From Xestospongia bergquistia (Eukaryota > Porifera > Demospongiae > Haplosclerida > Petrosiidae), in contig OZ014416.1 of the NCBI GenBank assembly GCA_963965975.1, positions 1,364,001 through 1,428,000 on the forward strand: a stretch of DNA of 64,000 nt, read 5' to 3'. The position numbers and the translations under genes are program-made. The notes beneath the pieces were generated by a model. That model made no database searches, was not told the origin of the DNA, and was given only the letters and a program-made list of their open reading frames with translations. Position 1 is the first letter of the stretch. Each line of letters opens with the position of its first letter. Shown here piece by piece: positions 13,001 through 26,475 of the stretch.

Positions 13001-15653
13001 TCCATCCATCTATTCATCCATTCATCTGTTAATCCATCCATCTATTCATCCATACCTAACACAACGAGTACAATGGATACATCTTGTCATAATGGTCTTT
13101 ACTAATGGACCAATGTTCTTATCTTCAACAGCTCTATAAAACAATAGGTATATAATAACCACATACTACATGAGGAGGACACACACACACATAGCTCAGT
13201 ACATACAAGATATACAACAATATCATCATTATATATAACATAAATGACTTACCTTTTGCCAAAGAACTGATTATCAACAAATCGACTTCTATCACTCCCA
13301 AAGGCCATAGATTGATCCTGTAATAGACAATAATGAGATCTACTCCATCAAATGTATTTAGCAGAGACAACTCTATATAATCATTGAAGAGTGCAAAGGT
13401 CCTTATAGCAACTATTAACTATCATAATATGTCTTTAGTTACAGTTAATTATTTCATTGTTCTCGTGTGATATCATTTGCTTATCTGTTATTTTGTTTAC
13501 TATAAATTATAAGTAGCTATCCAATGATATGTATTTAACATAAAGACAACTCCTATACAATCACTGAAGAATGGAGAGTCTATAGTACAGTGCAGAGCTC
13601 ATTATAATAACTATTAACTATCATATTATATCTTGATATAGTTAATTAATCATCGTTCTCATGTGATATCATTTGCTTATCTGTTCTTTGTTTACTATAA
13701 ATTATAAGTAGCTATCCTATGTGTCATTTTTAGTGTATTGGTATAATTGGTTTTGAATAAAAGTTCTTAACTTTACCTAGCACTCACTCTCCTGAAGCCA
13801 TGTTGCTCCACACGCATCTATATAATCAGTATACAATACCAGTCCCTTATTACTACTTCATTATAACTGATACTTCTGAACAGCTGTTTACATTAGTATA
13901 TGTGTTAACATTTGTATTCTATGCTAGTACATTCCACCTGATTCAGCCATTATACAGGGCAACACATTCCATTACATTCAAATTAAGCACTCAACCACAT
14001 CAATATTAAGAGCAGGTGCTATTATAAATAGATGATATTTATTACCTGTAGATCACATTCTCCTCCTTGATCACATATAGGACAGTCAAGAGGATGGTTA
14101 ACCAATAGGAACTCCATTACACCTTCACTGTGGGATGGAAGGAGGGACAAAAGTATTTAAAGACAGCTGTATGTCCTAACTTACCGTGCTTTCAGAGTGG
14201 CTGGTGAATTAGTCTTCACTCTCATGTTATTTCCTACAGGCATAGCACATGATGCCTGTGGCTATAATAAAAGAGTGCTATGTAAATGAATGTCAATCTA
14301 CAATACATGCAATCACTGATAAATACATGTTAAAAGTCCCTATATTAACAATGAATATAAGAGCTACAAACAATAGGTTAGAGTCTGAGATAATAGGAGC
14401 AGGTACATGATTTAGAAGCCCAAGAACCATTTCTATTGAAGCCTGAGGATTTTCTTAGGCTCATGGGCTTCTAAATTGAATAGTTCTCATTAATTGAGGA
14501 CACTAACCAACTAGAAGATTAAACCAACAAGTCTATAGTGATGTCTGTTCAAAGTAACTAATAAATATAGTTACTGGTATCTGACCAATCAGATTATGTC
14601 TAATTATATTACATGATACCTTGGCCACTTTTTCTATCTCAACTAGACACATCCTACAGTTGCCAGCTATTGACAGCCGCTCATGATAACAAAATCTTGG
14701 AATCTCAACACCTGCCATAGCACATGCCTATAGTGTGGTCAAACAGGTTTATAAAACCAGTTTAGAGAATACTACATATATGGTGTATAACAGGCTTATA
14801 AATACATGAGCCTTAATGAGGAGTGCAGAATATACACTTAATATGTAGTCAAACAGGTTTCTGAAACAAGTTTATAATGTGAGTATTATGAGATAAAACA
14901 GGTTTGTTTGTGCAACAGGTAAAATACATTATTCATTGAGTAAAAGTGGTCAAACAGGTTCATGAAACAAGTTCAGAGAATATTATACTATGAGGTATAT
15001 AGACTATAGTTATGAAAGAAGTCTAGGTTAATGTTTGGTCAAACAGGTTCATGAAACCAGCTATATCAAGGATTGCATAATAGTGTGATATCATTAACAG
15101 GTTTATAATACCAGTTTATAAACAAAGATCACAATAAAGGCTGTCAACTAGTCAACAGATGCTGCATTTTGCCTTAAAGTGTGGTAAAACAGGTTAACAA
15201 ACTAGAAGAGAATCCATATTAGACATTTAATTCAGAGATACAATACAGGCTAATGCCAGAATTTTATTTTCTGACGTATTCAAATTATCTATTAGATCAG
15301 ACCATAGTATAGTGATTACTATTGACATGGAAACACATACTATAGTTATAAAAACACACTACACAGTCCACACACACACATACATGCAAATGTGTACCAT
15401 GTCATAATATCAAGACACTTTACTTGCAAAATGGTTGTCCCTGGCTCACAATAAACCGGTACATCGTCAACATAGACTTTTACTTGCTTGGGTGGTTCAG
15501 TACTGGTAGCTCTCACAAGATGTTTGTTGATACCAGTTGCTGGAGCATGCCAAAAGAAAGTTAACTATTTGTAATAGCAACACTATGTCTTACCTGCTGC
15601 ATATCTAGTGAGAGAAGAAGCTCTTTTGAGACATATACCAAGAGAGAGCATCT
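7050..15653 (-). CDS. NDUFS1: NADH-ubiquinone oxidoreductase 75 kDa subunit, mitochondrial
   Basis: This is the largest subunit of the complex I electron-input module, carrying iron-sulfur clusters in the mitochondrial matrix arm. The first exon (15653 to about 15596) encodes a basic, serine-rich presequence beginning [19 protein letters not shown]. Next comes the 2Fe-2S region ([24 protein letters not shown], exon near 14620-14720). The 4Fe-4S binding stretch [17 protein letters not shown] lies near 14046-14120, followed by [11 protein letters not shown] near 13050-13110. Further exons carry [17 protein letters not shown] (about 12640-12720) and the molybdopterin-like domain (11311-11560 onwards). 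The C-terminal exon ends with [17 protein letters not shown] before a TAG at 7050-7052. All introns seen look GT-AG; several are bloated by tandem repeats. The 5' end faces TMEM138 across 82 bp. Confidence 0.97.
10490..10630. repeat. Short tandem repeat in NDUFS1 intron
   Basis: About three to four imperfect copies of a roughly 43-bp unit containing TTGACTC, ACATTAT and CACATAACA. The repeat adjoins an NDUFS1 exon and creates a spurious open frame on the minus strand. Confidence 0.65.
11905..12195. repeat. Six-copy minisatellite carrying kappaB-like cores
   Basis: The core GGGATTTTCCC recurs at 11931, 11968, 12016, 12073, 12121 and 12169 (spacing 37, 48, 57, 48, 48), each embedded in TTGTTAAATA(CT)TGGGATTTTCCCACTCTAG-type sequence. 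The array lies in an NDUFS1 intron. The repeat length is a multiple of three, so the minus strand reads as an open, clearly non-genic repeat peptide. Confidence 0.85.
12925..13060. repeat. Simple repeat of CATC/TATC type in NDUFS1 intron
   Basis: Interspersed CATC, CATT and TATC tetranucleotides run up to the donor side of an NDUFS1 intron. Similar tracts occur in introns of SMARCAL1 (21382-21480, 23411-23470), UBE2W (24660-24940), MMUT (17390-17475) and TEKT2 (51845-51900). Confidence 0.7.
13351..13718. repeat. Two-copy direct repeat of about 185 bp in NDUFS1 intron
   Basis: 13351-13531 and 13532-13718 align over most of their length. Shared blocks include AACTATTAACTATCATA, GTGATATCATTTGCTTATC and TTTACTATAAATTATAAG. 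They are diverged by small indels. Confidence 0.75.
14735..15200. repeat. Dispersed AAACAGGTT-containing repeat cluster
   Basis: Six or more occurrences of (GTC)AAACAGGTT followed by a short spacer and AAAC(C/A)AGTT occur across this NDUFS1 intron. Related AAACTGGTTT or AAACCTGTT strings appear in other introns, for example near 19140, 21612, 22390, 46780 and 49958. Confidence 0.6.
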
Positions 15654-15735
15654 TTAGAGAGAGAGAGAGAGAGAGAAACTTCTTATCACGTGACTTCACG
15701 GCGACAATTAAAGGGGCGTGTCTTTCAAATATACA
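15654..15735. promoter_or_regulatory. Divergent promoter NDUFS1/TMEM138 (82 bp)
   Basis: The two start codons point away from each other across only 82 bp. The gap holds an (AG)n tract on the NDUFS1 side, CACGTGAC at 15687 and a GGGGCGTG box next to TMEM138. No TATA box and no good RFX X-box is visible. Confidence 0.7.
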
Positions 15736-16224
15736 ATGTCTTTCTCCAATCCCAAATATGCCTGTCTGCTGATCACACAGCTGCTCTTACTAATGGCAGA
15801 CCTCCTCATCAATTCTCTATCGTTAGTAATTGCCTCATATTCAAACACTGCTTTATTGGTAGCGTTTATTATACAAGATATTCTCCTCATTATTTCACTC
15901 GTCATGATCTTTGTCAACTTTTTCAATACATTTGCATTTGCAGCTGGACTAATTGGACTCCTTACAAGAAAATTTGCATGGCCATTAGTTGTGGGAGTGG
16001 TTTATCTGGTAGTGACAATCAGTTACCATATATGGTCATTAACTAGTAGGTGGAGTCAAGACTGGGCATGGACAGATGGGCAACAATTTCTATATGTGGT
16101 TCAGAAGCTCATCGCTGTGTTATATTATTATCTTTACAAACGAGCAATGTACCGACTGTCAGATCGGAAATTATATGAGGATTCTGAATGGATAAGGGAT
16201 CACATGAGACATCGAACACGTTAA
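15736..16224 (+). CDS. TMEM138: Transmembrane protein 138 (ciliary transition zone)
   Basis: TMEM138 is a small four-pass membrane protein needed for ciliogenesis; human mutations cause Joubert syndrome. This single exon encodes 162 aa, the usual family length. Four hydrophobic segments fall near residues 8-28, 38-60, 70-95 and 118-140. Family hallmarks are visible: LFVNS-like DLLINSLSLV, FIIQDILLI, FFNTFAFAAGL, WTDGQQFLYVVQ and AVLYYYLYKR. The ATG at 15736 is chosen because it gives the family length; an in-frame GTG lies 18 bp upstream. The gene has no intron, unlike most neighbours. It is divergent from NDUFS1 and convergent with MMUT across 139 bp. Confidence 0.95.
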   Translation: MSFSNPKYACLLITQLLLLMADLLINSLSLVIASYSNTALLVAFIIQDILLIISLVMIFVNFFNTFAFAAGLIGLLTRKFAWPLVVGVVYLVVTISYHIWSLTSRWSQDWAWTDGQQFLYVVQKLIAVLYYYLYKRAMYRLSDRKLYEDSEWIRDHMRHRTR

Positions 16225-16363
16225 TCAATTAACCAATCATATTACAGTAGTCACATGACTAGCACATGATATCACTTATTTTTATTGTTTACTTTGAATC
16301 ACTTACATGTATGCACATTGTGATAAAATCAGTAATAACACTTTATTAATTACAATGTTTTAA

Positions 16364-17026
16364 TTAATGAACAGGGTTTGCCTCTTTTCCTACGTCAGGA
16401 TCCTCTTTGGGATTGGAGATTAAGTCAATTAACTCAACAGCTGCTTTTGGCAAACTAGTGCCTGAGAAAAGAAAGAAAGGAGATCATAAAACTTTGCATG
16501 TCACAGACTCTTGAGGAGGACACTTGGTAAACTATGTCCTTTGAACTTTGATATGCCATCCTTTACCTGGTCCATAGATAGCTACTACTCCTGTATTGTA
16601 TAATCTTTGGTAATCTTGTGGTGGTATAACACCCCCACATACCACAAGGATGTCACTACGTCCTTTTTCTTTAAGCTCCTGGATTACTTTGGGTACCAAG
16701 ACTTTATGAGCGCCAGCTAGAGAGCTGATACCAACAGCATGGACATCAGCGTCAATAGCTTGTTGTGCAACCTGAGCTGGTGTCTGGAAAGTAATGGATA
16801 AATATATACATACATTAGCAATTAAATGGACGAATGATTTATTAAAATGGACCTATAGATAGTTAATGGATAGATAGTACGTACACTGAACAATGGACCA
16901 ATATCAACATCAAATCCAAGATCAGTGAATCCTGATGCAATCACTTTGTATCCTCGATCATGTCCATCTTCTCCAACTTTTGCTACAAGAATACGAGGAC
17001 GACGCCCCTCTTCCACCTCAAACTCC

Positions 17027-17125
<99 letters not shown>

Positions 17126-20037
17126 TGTGGATAGAGTGAATTTCTTACTAACCTGGACTTTTAGTCTCGCTGATGCAATTTCCTCAGCATCTCCATATTC
17201 ATTAATATAAGCACCACTAACAGTCCTGATTGTAGCAACATGTCGACCATGTACCTAAACAATGTAGGCTTCAAATTACTATTGTCTTGTAATAACTTAC
17301 TGCTTCTAATGCATCTGATATTTCACCAACAGTGCATCGAACTCGAGAGGCCTAGAGAGAAGGATAGATATCAAACAGAAAGAGCAAGAATGGATGGATG
17401 GATAAGTAGATGGATGAAGGCACAGAGAGCAGTATTACTGTGATGGATGAATGAATGGATGGATGGATGGATTGATAGACAAAATGGAAGAAAAGAGGAC
17501 CAGGTAGATTTACATTTCATGATGACACACAAACTTACCTCAATAGAGAGATCTAATAAGTTACCTCCTTCTCCTCTGGCACAAGCTGTTAATGCTGCAA
17601 GTGCAGACTGAACAGCAGCTGGATTTCTTGTAGAATAAAGCTGTTCTAATTTTCGTGTCTATCAAAAAAGACAAAGATAATAACCATTACTATTATGACA
17701 CACTTACTTGTGCCTCAATCACTTTACTGTTGTCAATAGAGAGAACTTGAACTTCTTCTTGAGTATCAGGTTTGTACTTGTTCACACCAACTATCACTTC
17801 TGTATACACATATACTACTGACTATCACCATATATGGTATATACCTTGACCAGAGTCGATCCTAGCTTGTCTCTTAGCAGCTGTCTCTTCAATCTTTAGT
17901 TTAGGCCAACCTTGAGCAACAGCTTTAGCCATACCTCCCATTTCCTCGATCTAAATATTAAGGGTTTTCTTTAACAGTCTGCAATATTTCATCTTGTGTG
18001 TTTTGATTCTTTTTAAGGAATATTTGACATAATCTCATTTTAGTAGGAAACTGTTTTTTGTTGAAATGTGTCAAATATAAGTCAAATATAAATGTCCAAC
18101 AGGTTTTGGCTTTGTTGACAACAAATTAAGAAAACTATTTTTTTCATTGAACTTACTTCTTGTATAATCTCCAATGCAGAATGGTAGACCTCGTTAGTCA
18201 AAGATTCCATCATGTAAGAGCCACCCCATGGATCAACAATCTATTTAATTAACTGAAATTATCACAGGGACATACTCAATAACCTTGGGTATTCCCGTCT
18301 CCTCTTGGAGGATAATTTGAGTATTCCTTGCTATCCTAGCACTGAATGGAGTCGGTAATGCTAATGCTTCATCAAATGAATTAGTATGGAGGGATTGTGT
18401 CCCACCAAATACAGCTGCCATTGCCTCTACTGTTGTTCTTATGATATTATTGTAAGGATCTTGTTCTGTTAGGGACCAGCCTGATGTTTGACAATGGACA
18501 CGAAGTTGCATTGAACGTGGTTTTTGAGCTTCGAAATTGGTATTCATCAAATGAGCCCATAATCTTCTGGCAGCTCTCATTTTAGCAATTTCCTGTAACA
18601 AAAAACTCAACAATAATAATTGTAATAAATTAATATACTACAGTGACCTAGGATAGCTATCATTAGTAAGCTCTAGATTAGTGAACATTATTAATAAATC
18701 CTCATTAATTACTCACCATATAAAAGTTCATACCAATGCCCCAGAAAAAGGAAAGACGAGGAGCAAAACTATCAATATTAATACCAGCATTAAGACCAGT
18801 TCTACAATATTCCAGACCATCAGCTAGAGTAAATGCCAACTCTTGCACAGCATTAGCACCAGCTTCTTGTATATGATAGCCTGATATTGATATTGAGTTG
18901 TATCGAGGCATGTTCTGAGAGAGAGAGAGAGAGAGAGAAGAGGGAGATTCTATCTATAATGTTAACTCATATAATATAGATTTCTACCTTGGCTGTGTAT
19001 GCAAATATATCTCCAATAATCTTCATAGAGAAGTCAGGTGGATAAATGTATGTATTTCGAACCATAAACTCTTTCAGTATATCATTCTGTATAGTGCCTG
19101 ATAACTTCTCTTGTGACACACCCTAAAAAATACAACCTGTCAAACAGGTTTGGTAAGTTGTAGTACAAACCTGTTCTTCAGCTGCTACAATGTACATAGC
19201 TAATACTGGTAATACAGCACCATTCATCGTCATGGAAACAGACATAGAGTCAAGAGGAATACCATCAAAAAGTATCTGAAATATAATTATTTAAATCATG
19301 CCAAAGACAGCAGCTGTAAAGAGGAAGCCCTTTTAATTAAAACTAATTATTACCTTCATATCTTCAACAGAATCAACTGCTACACCAGCCATTCCTACAT
19401 CACCCACTGCTAGAGGATTATTAGAGTCGTAACTATGGCAACAGATCAATGAGTATCATTAATATTGCTAAGTACCCTCTATGAGTAGGCAAATCAAAAG
19501 CCACACTCAATCCTTGTTGGCCAGCTTTAATGTTTTGACGATAAAATTTGTTGCTCTCTTCTACAGAACTAAACCCTGCGTACTAAATGAGGAAGACCCT
19601 TCTTAATTAAGAGTTAATTAAAATCAATTATATACTTGTCTGATTGTCCATGGCCTTTGTGTATACATAGTGGGATAGGGTCCACGTGTGTATGGGTATT
19701 TCCCGGGAAGTTCCTTCACTGAATCAGCTGTATCATGTGTTGTATATAATGGTTTGACTGGAATACCCTAAATAAAGAATCCTTCAAATTGTCCATCCAT
19801 TCATCCATCTTTTATAACCTCTGATGTGTGCCATGTTAAAGCCTCCTCAGGATCACGGCCTTTCAGCTGTTTCTTAGCCAGCTCCGCCCATTCATTATCT
19901 AAGGGACATGTGGTACGAGGATAGGCAGGATCCAGTATCTTGGAACACAACCATCTTGGAGATTGTAGAGTAGTTAAAGAGAGAGTTCTGATCTTTGAGG
20001 ATAAAGAGAGACTAGAACACCACCAATTTAAACTCAT
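16364..20037 (-). CDS. MMUT: Methylmalonyl-CoA mutase, mitochondrial
   Basis: An adenosylcobalamin-dependent matrix enzyme converting L-methylmalonyl-CoA to succinyl-CoA in propionate catabolism. Exon 1 (20037 to about 19801) encodes a serine- and arginine-rich presequence. The catalytic barrel follows, with [84 protein letters not shown] and [20 protein letters not shown]. The B12-binding domain shows the cobalamin motif GEDGHDRG (DxHxxG), then SLAGAHK and CGGVIPP. The stop is at 16364-16366. One intron (17026-17152) is mostly a (TC)n microsatellite. The gene is divergent from SMARCAL1 across 150 bp. All key cofactor residues looked for are present, so it is probably active. Confidence 0.97.
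17028..17123. repeat. (GA)n microsatellite filling an MMUT intron
   Basis: About 95 bases of uninterrupted GA dinucleotide make up most of a 127-bp intron (17026-17152). On the gene strand it reads (TC)n and ends directly in the TAG acceptor at 17026, so it is the polypyrimidine tract. Confidence 0.9.
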
Positions 20038-20187
20038 AATTTTGTTTGTTATCAGCTATTGCACATACTCAGCTTTGTTGTTACAGAAGCCACGCCCACC
20101 CATATGGCACTCAAGAGTGGAAGCGAGTGTCCATAATTCAAAGTCTAGTTTCGTTCTTAGATCTCAACGACTAGCCAATGTCATAAC
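20038..20187. promoter_or_regulatory. Divergent promoter MMUT/SMARCAL1 (150 bp)
   Basis: The gap between opposed start codons contains CACGCCCACC at 20091 (KLF/SP-type box) and a CCAAT box at 20175-20179 just before the SMARCAL1 ATG. There is no CACGTG here. Confidence 0.6.
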
Positions 20188-20679
20188 ATGTCTGGCCTCA
20201 CGCAAGATCAACAGAAAAGGCTTGAAGAGAACAGGCGGATAGCTCAAGAGAGATTGGCCAGAAAGAGATCGGCTCCTTTGTCATTAGCTGGTAGTTCTGG
20301 AGAACCTCGACCAAAAAGACCCATTCCAAAACCAACATCACATGACAAGTCACATGACAGCTATAACAGCTGGAGTAGTAGTAGTAATAGTGGTAGCAGT
20401 ACTAAACAGACTAGTAAAACTGGTCAAACCAGTTTTGTGACTCATAAAAAACAGGTTACAGCTGTATTGACGTTAATGAGTCCTGCTCGTTTTAAAGTCT
20501 CTGTACCATACGATGGAAAATTGATTGAGTTATTTAAACAAATACCATCAAAAAAATATGGTAACTACTATCATGTAACTTTATTCATTACAAGTATAAG
20601 TAGTTAGGATCTCACAAGTGATTTTTGTATGTGTAATATGAACATGAAAACCTATCAACTAACAATTATTGTATGTATG

Positions 20680-20742
<63 letters not shown>

Positions 20743-23700
20743 GTATGTATATATAATTATTTATATAATAATTATTTCAGATGCTAGTGCTCAAATATGG
20801 AGTTTTGGTTTACAAGATTATGAGCAATTAGGTAATAATGATGTAATGATATAATGATGTAATAGTATTACCTTCAGTCATTATTTACAGCTGCTAAATA
20901 TATTGACCATTATCAGATTGTTTGAATTTTTTTTATTTCTTTTTTTTTACAGTCAAAAATATCAAGGACAATTTACCTTACATTATTTTAAACCTGATTC
21001 CAAAACCAGTTTTAAATACATTTTTAGCTTGTTTAGCTAGAGAAAAAACACCTGCTACTAATGTAACCACACCTCCTAATTATCAAGATAAAATTGCTGG
21101 CAACCTGTTGTTGACATTAATGGAATTTCAAAAGCAAGGGATCGAGTATGTAATGATGTCACTATGATGTCATAACATAAACATAGTATTGAATGAACTT
21201 TATATTATGTTTACAGATATTGTATCCAAAGAAATGGGCGTTGTCTTCTTGCTGATGACATGGGACTTGGTAAAACTTTACAAGCCATAGCAGTAGTCTG
21301 TTATTATCATCACGAATGGCCCCTTCTAGTGGTATGTCCTTCATCTGTGAAGGTTTCCTGGGCTGAGGTAGAAACTCCACCCACCATCTATTCATCTATC
21401 TGTTCATCCATCCATCTATCCATCCATTCATTAAATCTTTTATATATCCATTCATTTATCTATATATCCATTCTTTACATTGTTAGGCCTTTAAACGATG
21501 GGTACCAACTTTATCTGAGGATGACATTAATATCGTCATGACTACCAAGTGTACTATTATAAATGGCCTTGTCAATATAATAAGTTATGATCTGTTAACA
21601 AGAACGATAAAACAGGTTGAAAAAACTCCACCCCTTGTAATAATAGCTGTAAGAGAATGGATGACATCATAATGATGTCATTGTTCTATTTTTAGGACGA
21701 ATCTCATTTTTTAAAGAATTATAAAACTGCCAGAGCTAAAGCAGCATTACCATTAATCAAAGTACATATGTGCATGAATTAGACATCATCAGTCTCTCTT
21801 TCTCTTATATAGAAAGCAAAAAGAGCTTTGCTATTATCAGGAACACCTGCCCTTTCAAGACCAATTGAACTCTATACTCAAATATCATCTCTTGATAAAT
21901 CTTTCTCTCTCTCTCTCTATCAATATGGCCAGAGATATTGTAATGGTGTGCAAGTAAGATTAGTATATTATTATTAAAGAATTATTTTTGATTTAAAGAA
22001 TAATTTTGGCTGGGATTTTAGTGGGTCTTCTAATATGCTTGAACTACAATTATATATGGAAGAGAAATTAATGATTAGGTATAATGGATGTATAAATTAA
22101 TTTTATGGATGCATGAAATGATTGTATGGGATGCATAACTTGATAGTATGGATGCACAGACACTATATTAATATGTAAAATGTTCAATGAACTGATAGAA
22201 TGGACACAAAACTGATTGAATGGATGAATGAAATGGAATAATGGATGCATAAACTGACTGAAATAGACACATAACATGATAGAATGGATGAATAAAAGAA
22301 CTGTTGTATATATATTTTTAGAAGAATCAAATCTGAAGTATTAGATCAGTTGCCTGCCAAGAGAAGACAAACGGTTTGTCATTTTAAACAAACTAGTTTG
22401 ACTGGTTACTAAAACAGGTATTACTAGATCCATCTATGACAAAAGGTCACAGTCGAGAATTAAAGGAATTAAAAACAGAACTAAACAAGATAACTGGTTT
22501 AGAACGAGTGAGTGTGTTATATTACCAATTGAACTGTTCACTCTATATATATATTATGTGCATTATTTAGAACTTTGATCGTAGGACAGCTTTGTTACCT
22601 TTGTTTAGTAAGACAGGAATAATGAAATTACCAGCAATTAAGTAAGTGGGCGGTGAAACCTCTCACAATAACAGACACTTAATGACCTTGAAAACACTCC
22701 TCAATACAGAGACTAAAATATTATCATTATATTAGCTAAAAATGTGTCTTACATAATAATAGATTGAGGGTGTGGCTGGTTCATTTAAAGTGTCCTATAG
22801 GAGAGGTTTCATTTTGTATTGTATGTGTAGCTCTGACAAATTATTTGTTATATATACATTTCAGAGATTATATATTAGACCAACTAGAAGGTGATCGAAA
22901 ACTTCTTGTATTTGCTCATCACAGAATTGTAATGGATGGTATTTGTGAATTCCTTACTAGCAAGGTTGATTTTTATCTATCTTACATACATGTGTATTAC
23001 TGGTATGTTTAGAAATATCGATATGTAAGAATTGATGGTCAAACATCACCAGAGTTAAGACAAACTCATTGTGACCGTTTTCAACATGACAATCATTGCA
23101 AGTTAGCAATATTGTCCATTACTGCAGCTAACACAGGTATATGTAATTGTTCTAATTATCAGCACATATTGTTAATATCGAATACAGGTCTAACACTCAC
23201 TGCAGCATCATGTGTAATATTTGCGGAACTATTCTGGAATCCTGGAGTATGTAGACTTGAATATAAAGTATTATATTATATATTATATCATAGGTATTAG
23301 TTCAAGCTGAAGACAGGGCATATCGTATTGGACAACATAACTCAGTCAATATTCATTATTTGGTAGCATGTAATACAGCAGATGACTTCATATGGTAATT
23401 AAATCCCAGTCTGTCCATACATCATCTATCCATCCATCTGTCTATTTATCTATCTGTCTATCCATCAATGTAGGCCGATGGTTCAGAAAAAGCTCCAAGT
23501 TTTGACAGAGGCTGGACTAGCAATTGAAGATTTCTCCGAAGCTGAGAGTACACCTCTACATGAACTGAAGGTAGTAAGGTATACTATATATCATGTTACT
23601 ATATCCCTGAGCCATCTCTGTAATAAAATAAAGTCTCTCCTTTTAAGAGTGTATTATTACTATATCATAGAGTGTTATTTCTATCAGTCTAGTTCTGATC

Positions 23701-23903
23701 AGCAGTTAACACTCGATGACTGGATAGTGCCTCAAGATATCACAGATGATGATACTTGTATTGCTGGATATAGTCAAGAGACTGGTCATCATGAGAGTCC
23801 AGTATGGGAAGAAGAGGATAAAGATGACGATGCTTGGTTTCAATCTCTCAATGAAACTGATTTGTTAATATTAGAAGAAGACTTTATTGATGATGAAAAA
23901 TAA
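20188..23903 (+). CDS. SMARCAL1: SMARCAL1 annealing helicase
   Basis: An SNF2-family ATPase that reanneals RPA-coated single strands and remodels stalled replication forks. The N-terminus [20 protein letters not shown] matches the RPA32-binding motif. One HARP domain follows ([23 protein letters not shown] continuing to [12 protein letters not shown]). The helicase core shows Walker A in DDMGLGKT, Walker [18 protein letters not shown] and, in the C-terminal lobe, [15 protein letters not shown] and EDRAYRIGQ. The C-terminus is very acidic, ending FIDDEK. Introns are short and some hold (TA)n or CATC repeats. Only one HARP repeat is seen, where vertebrates have two. An open CT-rich stretch near 21901 is coding, not intronic. 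Confidence 0.95.
20681..20737. repeat. (TA)n microsatellite in SMARCAL1 intron
   Basis: A long uninterrupted TA dinucleotide run, preceded by TATG tetranucleotides, lies in the intron that splits the HARP domain. Confidence 0.9.
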
Positions 23904-24529
23904 AAACTATCATTGTTCACTTGAGTTATGTTTTCTGTAAGACTGTTTTATTTATTTGGCTCTGTTTTTATCTTCTTTCTTTCTGTAAAGAAACTATAGC
24001 TTCCGAACTGGTCTCTGTTATAAGAAAGAACTTTTAATATTCAACAACTTTTTGTTAGTTAGGAACTTAAAAGAAAGAACAGTAGTCCACACCTTAGACT
24101 AGAGATTAATAATTTAAATTAAGAGATTTGATTTACCATAATTACATATGAAATTAGATATAAAATTAGACGTTAATTAAGAACACTACTAGTAGGTCTG
24201 TGTGTATTGGAATCTTCTAGGCTTACTTGCTCCTATTTGGCCTTGTCACATTGTATTACCAATTAAATACTGATACATATATTATATTATATGTGTGTAC
24301 TATATATGACAGCTGGTCTAGTTAGATCATAACACAATCCAGTTATAATAACACATATAACTAGTAATATTATTTCAAGGCAATCTAAAAATCATTTTTT
24401 GAAGCTAAGAAATATAATTATAAATAGATAATTTTTTTTCTAATTATGATATTTTTGTTCTACAAATGAAACATGTTGAGTAAAAATATTATACATAAAT
24501 AATACAAACATACATACTGTGTCATCTTG
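23904..24529. other. Convergent intergenic region SMARCAL1/UBE2W
   Basis: AT-rich 3' flanks of two converging genes. I see no open reading frame of note, RNA gene or structured repeat here. Confidence 0.5.
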
Positions 24530-25617
<1,088 letters not shown>

Positions 25618-25747
25618 TGCTTGAAAAGTTTATTCATACATTATATGTACACACCCACCTGTACAGTTAACTAACCACACCCATTACTAACCACATATTA
25701 TTATAATTAAAGCCACACCCACATAAGATTCCACAAAATCATACAAC
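25618..25747. promoter_or_regulatory. Divergent promoter UBE2W/FKBP (130 bp)
   Basis: The gap contains three CACACCC-type boxes (about 25651, 25675 and 25713-25722), candidate KLF/SP sites. No CACGTG or TATA box is obvious. Confidence 0.55.
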
Positions 25748-26475
25748 ATGGGAGTTGATGTAGAATCAATTTCTCCAGGAGATGGTAAGTGTATCATCAC
25801 ATATGTGCCTTAAATAGAAAAGTGATAATGTTTTTCTTATAAAATTTCCTTTTCTGCAGGAAAGACCTATGCTAAGAAAGGTCAAACAGTTGTGGTCCAC
25901 TATACGGGTACATTACAAAATGGCAAAAAATTTGACTCTTCTCGTGACAAGGGAAGGCCATTTCAAACAAAAATTGGTGTTGGTCAAGTGATCCGAGGTA
26001 AGTAGTTACACTTGTGTTATCTGTCATTTACTTGTTGTGTTCTTTTAGGATGGGACGAAGGGTTTATGAAGGTATTTGTACATGGTATCTGGTATCTGTA
26101 ATAATGCTTTGTTTTTATAGATTAGTTTAGGAGAGAGAGCAAAGCTCACCATTAGTCCTGATTTTGGATATGGAGCTTCAGGTGTTCCAGGAGTATATCC
26201 TTTTCTTGTAGTTTGTCTGTTAGTCCATTATACACAATAAAATTTAATTGGCATCTGGCATTATATGCATATATAGTACCTTTATGTAATGATAGGTCAC
26301 AAATTATTATGCTACCAATAAGTCTTATCTGCATGTTATGTAGAGAGAGCAATACTTCTCTGTAGAGAAAATTTTACCTACTTGCATACCGTAAAAGTTA
26401 ATTTCTTAACTCCATTGCACTATCCCACCTAACTCTGTGCTCATTTTTGACGTGGAGCTACTGGAAATCCGTTAA
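25748..26475 (+). CDS. FKBP1A: FKBP12-type peptidyl-prolyl isomerase
   Basis: A cytosolic immunophilin that catalyses proline isomerisation and, in animals, binds ryanodine and TGF-beta type I receptors. Five exons give about 108 aa, the normal length. The FKBP12 pocket is intact: Tyr in VVHYTG, FDSS, QVIRGWDEG with the central Trp, and DFGYGASG. The product ends FDVELLEIR. One exon is a 22-nt mini-exon near 26050. The last intron (26195-26420) begins ATATCCTT, carries a TTTCTTAAC branch-site match and ends AC, so it is a U12-type AT-AC intron. Reading across it restores GVIPPNSVL, the expected family sequence. A diverged paralogue lies 4.3 kb downstream on the same strand. Confidence 0.95.
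26195..26420 (+). other. U12-type AT-AC intron of the FKBP12 gene
   Basis: The 5' end is ATATCCTTTT, the branch-site candidate TTTCTTAAC is at 26402-26410, and the 3' terminus AC follows 10 nt later. No GT-AG choice restores the conserved GVIPPNSVL junction. Confidence 0.9.

Noticed and set aside
16935..17210. Arg-Glu repeat frame
   Set aside because: Translation of the (GA)n microsatellite.
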